A stretch of DNA of 64,000 nt from Isoetes taiwanensis (GCA_021234155.1 JAJEKV010000003.1:15486386-15550385); one strand, 5' to 3'; positions 1-12,965 are shown, numbered from the stretch's first letter. Notes: a model not told the origin generated them from the letters alone. Numbers and translations: made by a program.

Positions 1-1120
1 AGTGGTATCCCAGACATCAGTATGGCAGAACAGGATGAAGAAAACGGGCTCCGTAAGGGACAGGCGAGGAATCCCGGATGGGCAACTTTTTTTGCTCCGG
101 GATATACCAATCCGGGGTATAATTATCTTGAACCATTTCGAGACCTATATAAAGGAGAGAGCTTAAACCTTAAAACCTTTTGGGTTTTAGGCCAGCAGTG
201 ATTTCAGGATCTTTCGAAGGGTTGGGCTTCAGAGGGCAGAAGTCAGTCGCAGAGCTCGAGTAGAGCTCACATATCTAAGACATTGTCCCAGCGCCTTCGT
301 CTTTTCTGGGGAGCGCCATGTCGGGCAATTTCAATGGAGAGTTAGGCGATAGAGCATGTTGGTCATAGTCTAAGTTGTTAATCTTAGCTTAGCAGTAGGA
401 TTCAAGCTAGGAAGCATCTTTGTTTTAGTGTTACATGCTCATGGACCATTAACCCTAAAACCAGACTGACTAAGAAGGTTTGGCCCTTGTATTCCTTAGG
501 GTTAGAACTATTAAGATGCTAGATGATCAAGGTATGATACTTTGTTTTGCTCTTATTGTGTGTGGGGGTAAGGGGGTAGAGATCTAGGGGCCATGAGTAG
601 TATGATCCTAGTAGTAAGACTTTTGTAATACGCATTACAATGTGGCATGTGCATAGAGAACCCCCCTAATCATGGGTCTAGTTGCTTGATTGGCTTAGAA
701 TAGGGAACTTATTCCAATTGCAGAGGGATCCAGGGTGTGCTTGTCTACCAGGGATCCATAGCAAGGTAGGCCTAATACCTTGTCACTGCGACAGGGCAAA
801 GTATGGGTTTGACCCCTCTTAGGTGATGCGTCACCTCAGTGAGGTTAGGTTGAGTACGAGCAAGGGCAACCTCGTCTCTCTAACTACTTGCTACGACAAG
901 ATACCTCTTGGAAGGGGCGGCCTTCCTGGCTCATCGAACCAAGGGAGATGCAATCTTAAAGTCAAACTAAAAGCATTATGATCGAGCTTATGCATGTTTA
1001 TAGGACTCATCGACTCTATTGCCATAGAAAACAATTACGTCATCATTTAAGGGATCGCATGAAACCGGACAAAAGCTCCCTAGCTAGGCTTTTCATTCAT
1101 CTCAGCAGTTTTTCTAAATG
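1..1120 (+). repeat. Diverged chromovirus-type LTR remnant
   Basis: There is no ORF. The segment follows the order of landmarks in the chromovirus A LTR read on the opposite strand: a GGGGGTAGAGA block near 565-585 matches the reverse complement of the block near 45155-45165, then come the 'gtagtatg..cctag' run and a G-rich block near 900-925. I infer a decayed LTR, plus orientation, of a related family, with its 5' part off the window. Bases 1-180 may be element 3' sequence (the direct repeat 'ccgggat' frames a T-run near 92-98). Both edges are approximate. Confidence 0.45.
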
Positions 1121-1575
1121 GTATAGAGTGGGTAGCTGCAGATCGCAGGCTACCTAAAAAATGAAAAACACAGGGAATGTCCAGTTATAACACATGAACC
1201 CCAAATAAGATTGTGTGCTACAAATATTGGCTAGTGTACCTACCGAGAGTTTATCGCCGGGATTAAAAAACGCCGCCCTTTCGGATTTTTGAGGAAAAAA
1301 CCTAACGATAAAATCTCGACAAGGGGCTTGGACAACGCAAGGCTGCTAAATGTTCCCACAAAAATATCCACGCTCCACAGAAAATACCGAAGTCGCGCAT
1401 CACCCCTGGACCTGCACATCACCAACAAAAAACTAATAGAGAAAAAACCTCGAAAAGCGAGGGGCTGGTCATGCGTGCCACATGACACCTTGAAAGAGCG
1501 AGGGGCTGGTCACACGTGCCATGCGACAAAAAACAACATTTATAATAATATACACATGAAGGGATGGCGGGTGGG

Positions 1576-1762
1576 AGTCAAGGGAACTGCTGAGAGAGGA
1601 GAAAATGCCGATGAGAAGTCGATAAAGAACCTGCAAGAAATAGAGATCTCCAAACGAACAAGAGCCCCAAAAAATACATGCAATGCATGCATGCATGGGA
1701 GAGATGCATGCTCGTCCATTCGAGAATTCCGATCCGATGGCTCGGATCGATGGCATTCTCGA
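1576..1762. repeat. Direct repeat unit 1
   Basis: Nearly the same 185-bp sequence recurs at 1963-2147, 387 bp downstream. Both copies hold a (TGCA)-rich self-complementary stretch (around 1678-1696) and a palindrome-like block around CCGATGGCTCGGAT. The function is unknown. Long frames through it on both strands look like by-products of the repeat. Confidence 0.85.
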
Positions 1763-1962
1763 ATAAGGGCTTGCATGAAAATAGACAAAAGCTCCCGACA
1801 AAAAGAGAACTTCCTTATCAAAACGGGATTGAGGTCGAAGGTTGAAAGATGGCCAAAACAGGGACAAGATCGGGGAAAAACATGTCACAACATGGAAAGA
1901 GATGCCAAATTGGCAAACCAAGCAAGGAGAAGCCCTTCCCCTGCCTAGTATCAATGAAAGAG

Positions 1963-2147
1963 AGTCAAGGGAACCGCTGAGAGAGGAGAAAATGTCGATG
2001 AGAAGTTGATAAAGAACCTGCAAGAAATAGCGATCCCCAAAGGAACCAGAGCCCCGAAAAATGCATGCAATGCATGCATGCATGGGAGAGATGCATGCTC
2101 GCCCATTCAAGAATTCCGATCCAATGGCTCGGATTGATGGCATTTCT
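1963..2147. repeat. Direct repeat unit 2
   Basis: This is the second copy of the 1576-1762 unit, with scattered substitutions such as ctgctgag to ccgctgag. The sequence between the copies (1763-1962) is not repeated. The pair may be the remains of an element's paired ends or a local duplication; the sequence does not decide. Confidence 0.85.
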
Positions 2148-2159
2148 AATCTTTCAATA

Positions 2160-3722
2160 AATGCTGGATTCTAATGAATGTTGTCATTTGAATCTGATTT
2201 TGAATAGCAGAGATTGTCAGTTGTTGGCTGTATAGTTTTCTGCCAATCACATTTTTCCATCTCAACAATAATGCTTGAACATTCTGTATAACATCTTCTC
2301 TCAAAAAATTGGCATATGCTTGATAAAAGTTAGTAGACTAGCAAGTAATCTAGTTAATCCATTTACTATGATCAGTCTCATTTATCAATGACTTCCCTTC
2401 ATGGAGACCAGAGGATTCAATACTCTTTATCATTACCATCATCACTATTTTCAACTATGGGATTGTCCCGTATACTCTATTCTAGCAGATAAAGATTCAC
2501 ATAAAGAAGATAAAGATTTGCCTTAAGAAGTCCATCCCAGGCAATTGCATGATGGCAAAGCCATTATGATTCTGCACCAAAAACATAACAATACAATCTC
2601 GCAATTTTTCAAGCTAAGTGTCTGATTTCCATGTGTTAAATGTTAATTTGCAAGCTAATTATGCACATTCTGCGACCTTCTAAAAAACCATGGGCACATA
2701 TATACCATTGCATAAACAATCTAATGCATCAATTTCATCAAAATGCAGCACTTTGACCATGGAAAGCAACAAGATGTATAATAAATAGGAACTGCATCCT
2801 GCCCCAAGATTTCGTAAACTTAGATTTTTGGTTTTCGGCATCCGTTTACATAGCAGCAGCCACATCACGCAGAAATGCTTGTTTTACTGATAAGAAAGGA
2901 AATAGTGAACCACATGTTTTGTGTTTAGTTTTTGATCACTCACAACCTTCTAAATGATCATGGAAATAAAGAATACGAGCAATCCATGTTCATGTCAGTA
3001 TATCCAATTCACTAAAATGTAGGCAGGTGCTTTGATTTGCAGAATCAAATGTAGGCACGAATCTCGTGATTAAACAAATAAACCGTGATCAGTGCCACAA
3101 ATAAAAGGAAGCAATCAACAGGCTGAAAGAGGAAAAAACTATCCTAACATAACAATTTTAAAAAAGGATCAGCTCCTATGCAATGCCTACTCAGAGCAAA
3201 TAAGGAGCAAAGTTCAATAAAGGAACATAAATTTGCAGCTTATCTATAAAACTATTTGATGGTCCTTATCCTATTCTAGTAATCTGGAACTTTTGGCTTA
3301 CAGCTACCCTCACGTAGAACTGATCAGGTAAATGCCACCTCCAAGAGTCCCATTCGACTACTTCTGTTTTAGCTATGAGGAAGAGAGGCATGCGAAATTG
3401 GTCCCAGAGCAGACAATCCTGCTAAAAAAAATAATTGCAAACTATAGAGTTGCCCACATAGATAAAATCGTCGAGTTTGCAATGGTTTGCAAATCGATGG
3501 GCTCGGAACTATGTGTATTGCATTGTTAGGGCTAGGTTTTTAGTCTACGATTGGTATTCCAGAAAGGTATTCTAGAAACATAAGGCAATGACTTTGTTGG
3601 ATAGTAGAGGTATGCTTCGAAAGGTGCGTGTAGGCGGCACTAGATTTGTGGAATTGCTAAATCGATTCTTCTTATCCTTAAGCGGTATAATCTCATCTTC
3701 ATTCTTTGGTGATTTTTTTCAG
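2160..3722. other. AT-rich non-coding stretch
   Basis: I see no recognisable gene or repeat. Frames are short (under 70 codons) and without a known motif. A 65-codon plus frame at 3332-3529 is not recognisable. Confidence 0.5.
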
Positions 3723-3840
3723 GGCTGTTATCAAAGCTCAATCAGGCCGCGTGGAATGGGCTTGTTGTATTGACGAAGAAGGCAAAGATGCCTACTTGGT
3801 TTTAGAAGTAAAATTGTCTGAATGCTTTAGTCTTGCATGA
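3723..3840 (+). other. Weak candidate terminal exon of an unknown gene
   Basis: A T-rich tract ending in TTTTTTTCAG reaches 3722 and looks like a plant splice acceptor. Skipping one base, the frame from 3724 runs 38 codons to TGA at 3838-3840. It begins AVIKAQSGRVEW and continues with a mixed, soluble-protein-like composition (CCIDEEGKDAYLVLEV). Codons look protein-like, but I recognise no family and cannot place an upstream exon. A second frame is also open across part of it, so this may be chance. 3841-5157 shows nothing further. Confidence 0.15.
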
Positions 3841-5157
3841 ACAATCTCAAATTTGGAATGAAGTTTCAGTATAGCATAAGGTAATCATTTTAGGACTTTT
3901 TTAGACCTTAGGTTATGTCGAAAATGACTATTGTGTACCATGACTACTATGTAGCAGTTGTGGCCTATGCTAACAGTCTTGTTTTTTAAGCTGGATTGGT
4001 CAAGACTTCCACTGAACATATTTTTGATGGGGAGGTAATAAGTAATGAATGCTTTCTTTTGTATATTCTTTCCATGCAATCCTCTCAATGAACTAAATTG
4101 AGAGTACTTGTTCAGTACCCTTGTATTTTTACATGGTCTTTGTCGAACATGCATTTGTATCTTTTATTATACTGGGATTTTTGGGATTTCTACAGCTTGC
4201 AACATAATTCGAGCATTCTGATAGTACCTTGTTCTGTGTCTTGGACACATTAAACGTTCCTTATGCTTGGACCATGCGATTTGATGCTATGGTATATATG
4301 GTAATAGTCTTGATTTGCATATACAGTTCAAATAATTTACTCAAAATCGTGTTAAGATATATTTTTTAAACAGCTGCATTTCTTACATAATGAGAAGGGA
4401 CATGCAAAAATGATGAGACTCTATTTCACCAAAACCATAGAAAGATCCAGGTATTTGAACAAAATTATGATAGTTCACCACTCAACCAGGTCAATCAGTG
4501 CTAAGAACTGAAGGCTTAAGGGCAATGGCGAAATCTCAATCACGATTCTTAGTTTATGGGCATGGAGTCAATCATTTAGAATTATGAAAGCTAGTTAAAT
4601 TGAAGGTTGATCTGGCAGAAGTTTGCTAAAGTAGATCTGCCATTTCTGGCTAAAGCGGTTGCAGAAGCTAGTTTGACCCTGATTCGATGCAGGCTACAAG
4701 AATTTGAAGCAGGTTAAGTCCCCTTTTGAAAAGGTCGTCCCTTTTCTTTTGAATCGATTTTAATTCATCCTCCATTTAAAATCTTAAACACTAGTATCTT
4801 GGCTTATTAGATATTATTTAACCATAACCATTGTAAGGTTTTCCTTGCCATTTAATTGCCTTGCTTTGCCAATAATTTGCCAAATTTATGCACCTAAAGT
4901 ACTACATTAAGACTAACATCCAAGATCACAACCCCGAGCTACCATATTCATATCAATTCTTCCCTTTTTGAGAAGCAACTTACCTCAATTGTATTGACAA
5001 TACACAAATCAAGAACCAACTAATTTGTGACACTTGAGCACCAACTCATGTCATTTGTACATGAGTGCTAACTCAATTCACTTAAAGTCCAAAGGATAGA
5101 ATCATGATCTCACAGTAGCACCAACTATTCATTGCGATCACAGTTATTGTGGCTAAG
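3841..5157. other. AT-rich stretch with no recognised feature
   Basis: No gene, LTR end or tandem repeat was found. The sequence changes sharply to the LTR family at 5158, where TGCTGCCACATTTTGGCAGCA begins. Confidence 0.5.
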
Positions 5158-6704
5158 TGCTGCCACATTTTGGCAGCATAGAAGAGCAAATGCACACAAT
5201 TTGCACATTTTGTCTAACATTTGACTAATACATGTGCGCATGAGCTAGAAGTTTGAACATTCCCATTTTTGAAGACTCCAAGTTGACACTCATGATGAAG
5301 AACCAAGGGAAGGACATCCATTGTATATCATGCAAATGTAACAAGGAAGATGAGATTCAAGCAAAACAAGTTGAGTTTAGAGATTGGAAGATCCCTCAAG
5401 ATTGAAGTTTGGAAGACCCCTCAAGGTTCTTTGGTATGTGGCCAGTTCCAAGTCATTTTGGCATGAGTTCTTTTTTCCAAGGTTTCTTTCATGATCCTAC
5501 CACTTTAATCCCATCCATGAAATACCCTACATGCTCCACAATTCACATTTCCTTGCCGCATCATCATTTTTCCTAGCCAAAGTTGGCAAAGAGTCTTTTT
5601 TCTAGTCAAAACACATCACACATACATCACACATCCATGATACATTCACCACCTTTGTGAAAAGCAAAAATTCCACCAAATTGGGCTATTCCCATGGTCT
5701 AAGACCATACTCTCTCTCTAAAAGCAAAGCTAGAGAGAAAAAGTGCACATTTTCTTCAAACAAGTTTGGAAGAGCAAATTATCCAAGTCATTGCATAAAA
5801 GTTCTAATGGTATGTGCACTAGAGCCAAATTGGGTGCCAAATTGTCCACATCATCCTCAAGAATGCCAAATATCATTAAGCACATCCATGTCATCATACA
5901 TGTGTCACTTACCTCAATACCTATTTTCAAACATTTTGGCCTAAAAAAAGTCATTTTGATACCTTAGGTGACATGTCATCACCTCATTATGCCACATAAT
6001 TCCCCAAGTACATCCACAACATCATACACATGTCATCCATATCATCACCACCTCTCAAAAGTTTTGACTAGAAAGAAGTCCTTTTGCCACCTCACTTGAC
6101 ACATCATCACTTCATAATGCCATGTTACCCTCCATCTGCCACATCACCCTACCAACTTGCCACCTCACTTGACACATCATCACTTCATAATGCCATGTCA
6201 CCCTCCATTTGCCACATCACTCCACCAACTTGCCACCTCATCAAATTTGAATCCTTTTTTAGCCAAAAATCAAAATGCTCATTTTTGCAAAAAAGATTCT
6301 CCCACCTTGTAGAGAATAAAAAAGGATTCCTTGTGGAAAAAAGAATTTATGAAAAAGACCGTATATTGACCTCCATTTTTCATTTCTTGGGATTCGTGCC
6401 AAATTTGAAAAAAAAAATCCTATCTACCCCCCTCGCCCCTGGCCTAGTCACTTCCCCATCCAATCACCTCCTGCCACGTGGTACCTCCGGGCATGTGAGT
6501 TGGCAACGGGCCAGGTCTCACCTGGAGGACAACACACAAATATTAATAGTTGAGCTGGACTTATCCTTATGTACCCAACCTCCTTTTTTCAAAAATTCCT
6601 ATGGGGTATTGTGCTCGAGATCTTAAGAACTCTAAAAATTGATTAATGTCAAGATCTGGATTTACAGATCGATTCAACAGCTAATCATAGCTAATACCTC
6701 CACA
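5158..6704 (+). repeat. Partial LTR, long-LTR gypsy family (copy 1)
   Basis: It opens with TGCTGCCACATTTTGGCAGCA, a short hairpin that also starts the 3' LTR of T2 (39947) and, in variant form, the minus-strand LTRs of T1. It is non-coding and rich in CATCATCA- and CACATCA-type short repeats. A TATA-like stretch and the run ending in ATTGTGCTCGAGATCTTAAG lie near 6612-6625. It stops at about 6700, where a second copy begins with the same hairpin, so the 3' part is missing. Confidence 0.8.
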
Positions 6705-8090
6705 TGTTGCCACATTTTGGCAGCATAGAGGAGCAATGCACACAATTTGCACATTTTGTCTAACATTTGACTAATACATGTGTGCATGAGCTAGAAGTTT
6801 GAAGACTCCCATTTTTGAAGACTCCAAGTTGACACCTATGATGAAGAACCAAGGGAAGGACATCCATTGGATATCATGCAAGTGTAACAAGGAAGATGAG
6901 ATTCAAGCAAAACAAGTTGAGTTTAGAGATTGGAAGATCCCTCGAGATTGAAGTTTGGAAGATACCCTCAAGGTTCTTTGGTATGTTCCAAGTCATTTTG
7001 GCATGAGTTCTTTTTCCCAAGGTTTCTTTCATGATCCTACCACCTTAATCCCATCCATGAGACACCCTACATCCTCCACAATCCACATTTCCTTGCCTCA
7101 TCATTATTTTTCCTAGCCAAAGTTGGCAAAGAGTCTTTTTCCTAGTCAAAACACATCACACATACATCACACACCCAGCATACATTTACCACCTTTGTGA
7201 AAAGCAAAAAATTCCACCAAATTTGGCTATTCCCATGGTCTAAGACCATATTCTCTCTCTAAAAGCAAAGCTAGAGAGAAAAAGTGCACATTTTCTTCAA
7301 ACAAGTATGGAAGAGCAAATTATCCAAGTCATTGCATAAAAGTTATAGTGATATGTGCACTACTGCCAAATTGGGTGCCAAATTGTGCACATCATCATCA
7401 AGAATGCCAAATATCATCCAGATCATCACCTAAGCACATCCATGTCATCATACATGTGTCATGTGTTCAAGTCTTTGGGGGTCCGTCATATGTCCTCATG
7501 GATGCTGCCAATGTGGCATGACGTAAAAACACTATCTATCTATCTATCAATACTTATTTTTCAAAAATTTTGACCTAAGAAAAGTCATTTTGATACCTTA
7601 GGTGACATGTCATCACCTCATTATGCCACATCATTCCCCAAGTACATCCACATCATCATACACATGTCATCCACATCATCACCTCCTCACAAAAGTTTTG
7701 ATTAGCAAAAAGTCCTTTTGCCACCTCACTTGACACATCATCACTTCATAATGCTCACCCTCCATTTTCCACATCACCCCACCAACTTGCCATCTCACTT
7801 GACACATCATCACTTCATAATGCCATTTGCCACATCACCCCACCAACTTGCCACTGCATCAAATTTGACTCCTTTTTTTAGCCAAAAATCAAAATGCTCA
7901 TTTTTGCAAAAAGATTCTCCCATCTTGTATAGATTCAAAAAAGATTTCTTGTGTGTGTGGGGCTAGTCACTTCCCCCACCCAATCACCTCCCGCCACGTG
8001 GTGCCTCCGGGCATGTGAGTTGGCAACGGGCCAAATCTCAAATGGAGGACAACACGCAAATATTAATAGTTGAGTTGGACTTATCCTTAA
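6705..8090 (+). repeat. Partial LTR copy 2, left part
   Basis: Second head-to-tail copy of the 5158 LTR, starting TGTTGCCACATTTTGG. It follows copy 1 closely to the 'gacttatcctta' block at about 8078-8089, then is interrupted by LINE-1. Homology resumes at 12966. Copy 2 carries a short insertion with a CTAT repeat near 7535-7545. Confidence 0.8.
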
Positions 8091-8452
8091 GCTTATCGAA
8101 CGAGCTTTCCGTGGGTGTATGATTTGTATGGTGTTTCCTCTGTTTTTGTCGATTGTAATCCACCGACAGTCCGCCCCTCTATGGCCACCCCCGACAAAGA
8201 TGCATGCATTGAAGAAAAGAGCCCGCACTTGGATACCTCGCCCCCATCAGAAAGCAGGTGTCACAGGCCGAGGCAATCGTGGTTGTACAGAACAGGCGGT
8301 TCCCTCCAAAGCTAAGCCGGGCAAGCTTGAGGCATCACGGGACCATCTGCCGGGGGTTGCGCCAAGAAGCAGCTTCTCCAATGTAAGGAGCGAATTTCCC
8401 TTGTGGAAGTTCGGCTTGGGGATTACGACAAGCGGGGGAGCCCAAAAGGCCG

Positions 8453-9221
8453 ATGACCGTGATAAGAGGGGAGATACAAGCAACAACGCAGCTAGTCACG
8501 GAGATGGGGCACCGCTTGGATAAGGTCCACCAGCAGTGGATGGAAGACATGGCGCAAGCACGGGCTGACATGAAGGGGTTGCTCCAGCAGATTGTACAAG
8601 TCACAAGCATGGCTGGTCGGATAGATGCTAAGGAAAAGGATGTGGAAGCTGCATGGGGGCAGGCTCCAATTCCTTGATGAAGCAAAGGCGCATGTGCAGA
8701 GATGTCGAAGATGCTCACATATAGAGAACCATATGGCCCACTTATAGCAAGAGATGCAGGACCTCCGAATGGAGGTGCAACGAGTCCGGAGTGCACCACA
8801 GTCGTCTGCACCAGCACCCCCCATACTAGAGGCCGAGGTGGCTCAGGGAATCAGGCGGGTACTTCGTGAGGAGCAAGACATCCAGGCACGCCGCCTCAAC
8901 CTTATTGTGCGGGATTGCCTGAGGAGCAAGGCGAGGATTTGCCAGGTAAGCTTACCACCCCGGGTACTTGCAAAGCTCCAATTACGATTTGGTTATCAAG
9001 AGTCCAATCAGTATCCGGAGGACCGGCATGAGACCCTACTAGTTAAGTTTGCGCCTTGGATTGGGAGGCAAAATCTTTGTTGTTGCAACGCACCGGTCCG
9101 CTTGAAAGGTACGCCCATATACCGATCCGATCTCACGCCAATCGCAACAACGGAAAGAAGCCAAGAGTTGGTCAAGATAAGAGAGATTCGGCAAGTCGGA
9201 GGGGCTGCCGGGTTTGGTTAA
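8453..9221 (+). pseudogene. LINE-1 ORF1 remnant
   Basis: ORF1 of L1-type LINEs encodes an RNA-binding chaperone of the ribonucleoprotein particle. Two open pieces remain. 8453-8677 is a charged, coiled-coil-like segment (heptad-like MEDMAQARADMKGLLQQIVQ). 8754-9221 has RRLNLIVRDCLR followed by GTPIYRSDLTPIATTERSQE, which matches the conserved ORF1 C-terminal pattern 'GTPIYL.DDLTP.Q'. At least one frame change separates them. Codons upstream (8119-8523) may be the N-terminus but are not recognisable. Confidence 0.7.
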
Positions 9222-9486
9222 TGGCAAGATGAAGGTATATGTGCCTCCTCGCCGACAGCTTGCGGAGGCAAAGACTCCCACCTAACAAACCGCCGGCCGC
9301 AGGGGCGAGCGGTCCGGGGCATCGGCCGTGCAAAGCCGTGGAGAGGGCGGATTGAGGCCTTCCCACAACCGCAGCACATCCATCGGGGTCTCGTGGAGCA
9401 GGCTGCCCGAAGTTATTCCAACCACGCAGCCGTCCTCGTGCACTCGATGGGTCCACAAACCGCAGCCAGCATAGGGAAAGTGTCTC

Positions 9487-12092
9487 CGCATTGTTTCCTG
9501 GAATTGTAGGGGCTTCCCGTGGCGGCGTATGGGCGCGGCTTGAATGGGATCGCGACAGACATGGACATCGCCTTCCCCGGCAGGAGACATGGGAGTATGA
9601 AGGGCATCGATTGCCGACATTCGAGGATATCGGCATTTCTCACTTGCTAATGAGCCCATGGCGTACGCGGGTACGGTGGAGTGGCTTGCTACTTTAGGGA
9701 CGCTTTAGCATGCAAGATCACGCCGTAAGTCTCGATGCATTTAACCGCTACATGTGGGTAATGGTATTAGAGCCCCGGTCATGTCCCATTGTTTCTTGCA
9801 AGTCGCTACATTCCCCATGCAAAATTCTAAGTTCTACCAGTACATGATGCGTATTACGTGATGTCCGTGATGCCATATAGGGAATCAGATGATGACATAG
9901 ACCGCTATAGACGACAGGGGGACGTGTTTTTTGCTTGAGATTTCAATGCTCGTGACGGCCAGTTGCAGTCGGTGACCTTCCAAGGTGACGATAATGCTGA
10001 TCCGCTTTGGCTTGAGATACCGCTATTCAAAGATACACCCGCACTCCCGTGATATGGTGGCTAGACCATTTGGCGGCACTGGTCCAGCTCCGCCAGGTTT
10101 TTGACATGGTAATTGGTAATGGTATGCAACGATGGCCACACTCGGGGGTGTTACTTGCGTGAGTGATAGGCGTGATGGGGAGCTAGTGTGTTGGATTACC
10201 TTCTCCCCGGGTAGCAAAGACTTGACATGGTTACACACTTCTCCATTGGCACAAGCTAATGGGGATGAGGAGGCTTTGTCGATCACTACCCGCTTTATGT
10301 CACGCTGAATTGGGAGCACTCAATAGTGGAGACACCGCAAAGGGGCGGAGGGTTACCATACATCCCACGCCATCGTAAGGGTGACAAGATGAATCTGCGG
10401 TTGGTGCGGGAGTTACAGGGGTTTGATAGCTTCTACACACCGCAAGACAGTGCATGGTCGGTGAGGGCGCCGCTGGTACCGCCGAGGCTTCCTTTGTAAA
10501 GGAAGGGCCCTCCAAGGAGGGACACCGCGATTTTTCCCCGGAACCCGCGGGTTTGATGTTGATTGCAAGGCTCTAAAGAGCCACCGCGCTTTAGTCATAG
10601 ATCCACAGCTGCGCCTCGTGCCCCGCAAGACTATAAGCTCTTCCTAAAAGCCAAGAAGGGGAGATACATGGCGTAAAACCCGTGAGCTTTTGTTTGACAT
10701 GCTCATGGCGAGCCAAAAGCTTTTGGCGAAGGTGTTATATAAGAAGCCCTGTGGGTCGGTAATGTAAGTGTGGAGCAATGGATGCACCGATTGCGGGGAG
10801 TTATATGACCCCCCGTAGCTAATGCCGTGGTCCCGGATCGTAGGAGAGGTGCCGCAGCCACGCCGAGGATGTCCAAAGCCAGGTCTCGTGCATCCGGGCG
10901 AATGGCAAGGCAAAGGATTTACAGGGGGTCTGCAGGCCGAAGCCGTTGAAATGGGGTGGCCCATCCAGGTAGGGCCCCCGACGGCGATCATTAACCGTGC
11001 TCGAAATGAAGGGGCTCCCCGTGAGTGGATGGTTAGTAAGGTTGTTCCTGCTCATAAAGCCGGTAATACTGGATGAGCCGCGAATTACCGGATGATTATG
11101 GTAAGCTCGTTGTTTGCAAAGCTCCCGGCAGGGGGGTGGTGGAGAAGAAACTTACTAAGTGGGCCGAGGAGGCGTGGGTGCGGCAATTGGCCAGCAAGCT
11201 TTAAAATTTCACCTACCTAATCGACCATATCTTCACTTTGAGAGTGTTGATGGAGGCAAAAGCCGGAATGCGCGACAGACTTGTATTGCCGCTTTGTAGA
11301 TTTTAAGATCGCATGTGATACCGCCCCCGCAGACATGCCGCGGCGAGGTTGCAAGAATTGCGAAGTTCCACAGAGTTGCGTAATGGGGTGCACCAGCCTT
11401 TATGATGGGATTTATGCCGCACCGCCTTTATGAAGATCGGGCGTAGCTAGCACTATGGGAGTTAAGCGGGGCTGCCCGCTGTCTCCAACGCTTTTGGGTT
11501 GTACATTGATAGCTTGAGACGTGGATGCAAAGACCATGGGGGAGCCGGTGCAATTATCCGATGCGACCTGCGGAGCCGCTTACTATATGCGATGATGTAG
11601 CTTTGCTAGCTCACACGGCCAGCCAGTATGCAGCAAAGATTTGGATGCCCTCGGGTTCTCCGTGGGGCAACGGAATGACAAAGGAACTTGCACAAAACTA
11701 AGCTTCTCACGATCCTCGTCCTCGCAACACCCTATCCCTGAAAGTTATATTACAGGGACAGAAGTGGAGATGGTGCGAGCTTCAAGTATCCGGGAATTGA
11801 TTTCACTACTAACATGCCGCGGGATGAGTGTGTGGAGAGGAGAGCCGCTGCAGCCGGAAGGCTTTATATGCGCGGCAAAACGCTGCGGTTGCCGGATAGA
11901 TCTCTCGCGGATCGGGCGAGGAGAGCACACCCGCTTAGGGCTTTGGTCGAGCCGGGTGTGCTATATGGGGTGGAGGTTTGGGGCCCAGCAGCTAGCAAAA
12001 ATACGTGGGATAGGTTGGAAAGGATGCGTAAAGCTTTCTTGACATATAGCTTGGGAGGAAGGACACCGCATCGTGTCGATTTTGTTGTATGA
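9487..12092 (+). pseudogene. LINE-1 ORF2 remnant (endonuclease and reverse transcriptase)
   Basis: ORF2 makes the nicking endonuclease and reverse transcriptase used in target-primed insertion. Near 9487 the frame reads IVSWNCRGFPW, the usual start of a plant LINE endonuclease. MVSKVVPAHKAG (11029-11067) fits the RT region before the catalytic blocks. GVKRGCPLSPTLLG (about 11458-11500) is RT motif B. At about 11584 a one-base loss breaks a YADD motif (Y-A / D-D-V-A-L-L-A). 11814-12092 has the C-terminal signature VLYGVEVWG. Frameshifts and stops make it non-functional. Confidence 0.8.
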
Positions 12093-12936
12093 GAGGGGGT
12101 TCTCGCCTTTACAAAGATTCGCTATGCGCAGCATCCGACTTGCTTCCATAAGGTGGATGGGATGGATGACCATCGCCATTCCCCACAAAGCCGTGTTGTT
12201 AACGCAGGGCCCCCAAATGGGCCGAAGAGGGTATGGCACGAAGCAATCGTAAAGGGATGGTTTAGGAGGTGGTCTATGGATTACCAACCGATGGTGGCAA
12301 TCGCGCATTCCTCGATGCTGTAATGGGCAATTGATGCGGGCTATGCTGCCACCCCGGATGCCTCTACTCTTGCAAAGCCCAAGACAGAAGCACTATCACG
12401 CCGATTAATCCCGCCTTGAGCGTGGACCCCATCGGTGCATTTGAAAAGCACACATCTCTCTGAAGAAACCGGAGAGCTATTGTCGCCATAAGGACGGGTT
12501 CCCATTACCTCGCAATTGAAACAGTCATTGGGGTGAATGGCGGGCACGGATCCCCAGGAGGAGAGGATATGTCGGTGTTGTGAGATGCACGATAGAGGAT
12601 GAGCCACCGGTGCCCAAAGATATGCCCATGTCCGAGCAATGCACACTGATCTTAGATGCTCTGACACACCGCTACATCAGTTACTCGCATCACCTATGGT
12701 AGCGCGACTGGGAGCTTACATCCTGCAGATTTCGGCCGTCAGACTTGCTCTTCTAGGGCATGGTATTTGAGAGCCTACTGTTAGGGTTTTTCCTCCCAAG
12801 TGGGGGTTGTTTCATCCCAGTAGTAGGGTTCTACTGTACAGTTACATTGTTTGTTTTTGGTGTTGGGGTTTTTTGGCTTTTTTGCCTGTTCTCTGCATGT
12901 ACCGTCTCATAGGCCTCTGGCCTCCGTGGACGTTAA

Positions 12937-12965
12937 AATAAACTTCCTTCCTTCCTTCCTTCCTT
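12937..12965 (+). terminator. LINE-1 poly-A signal and (TTCC)n tail
   Basis: AATAAA at 12937-12942 is followed by about five TTCC repeats and then by resumed LTR sequence. A tetranucleotide tail instead of poly-A is a recognisable LINE 3' end type. Confidence 0.75.

Larger units (their letters stand above)
8091..12965 (+). mobile_element. LINE-1 insertion, degenerate, with (TTCC)n tail
   Basis: A non-LTR retrotransposon inserted into LTR copy 2. LTR copy 1 gives the uninterrupted sequence and so fixes both edges to within a few bases. It holds an ORF1 remnant with an L1-type nucleic-acid-binding region, and an ORF2 remnant with endonuclease, reverse transcriptase and C-terminal blocks. The 3' end has AATAAA (12937-12942) and then a TTCC microsatellite tail in place of poly-A. 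Base composition is more GC-rich than the host LTR. Any target duplication is short (about CCTTA) and merges with the tail. Confidence 0.85.

Noticed and set aside
1289-1948. A 219-codon plus frame and its 224-codon minus counterpart (1469-2143)
   Set aside because: Both run through the direct repeat units and low-complexity TGCA tracts, and show no domain or conserved pattern; repeat artefacts.
6084-6626. A 180-codon plus frame in the LTR copy
   Set aside because: Composed of LTR short repeats (CACCTCACTTGACACATC); broken in the other copies of the same LTR.
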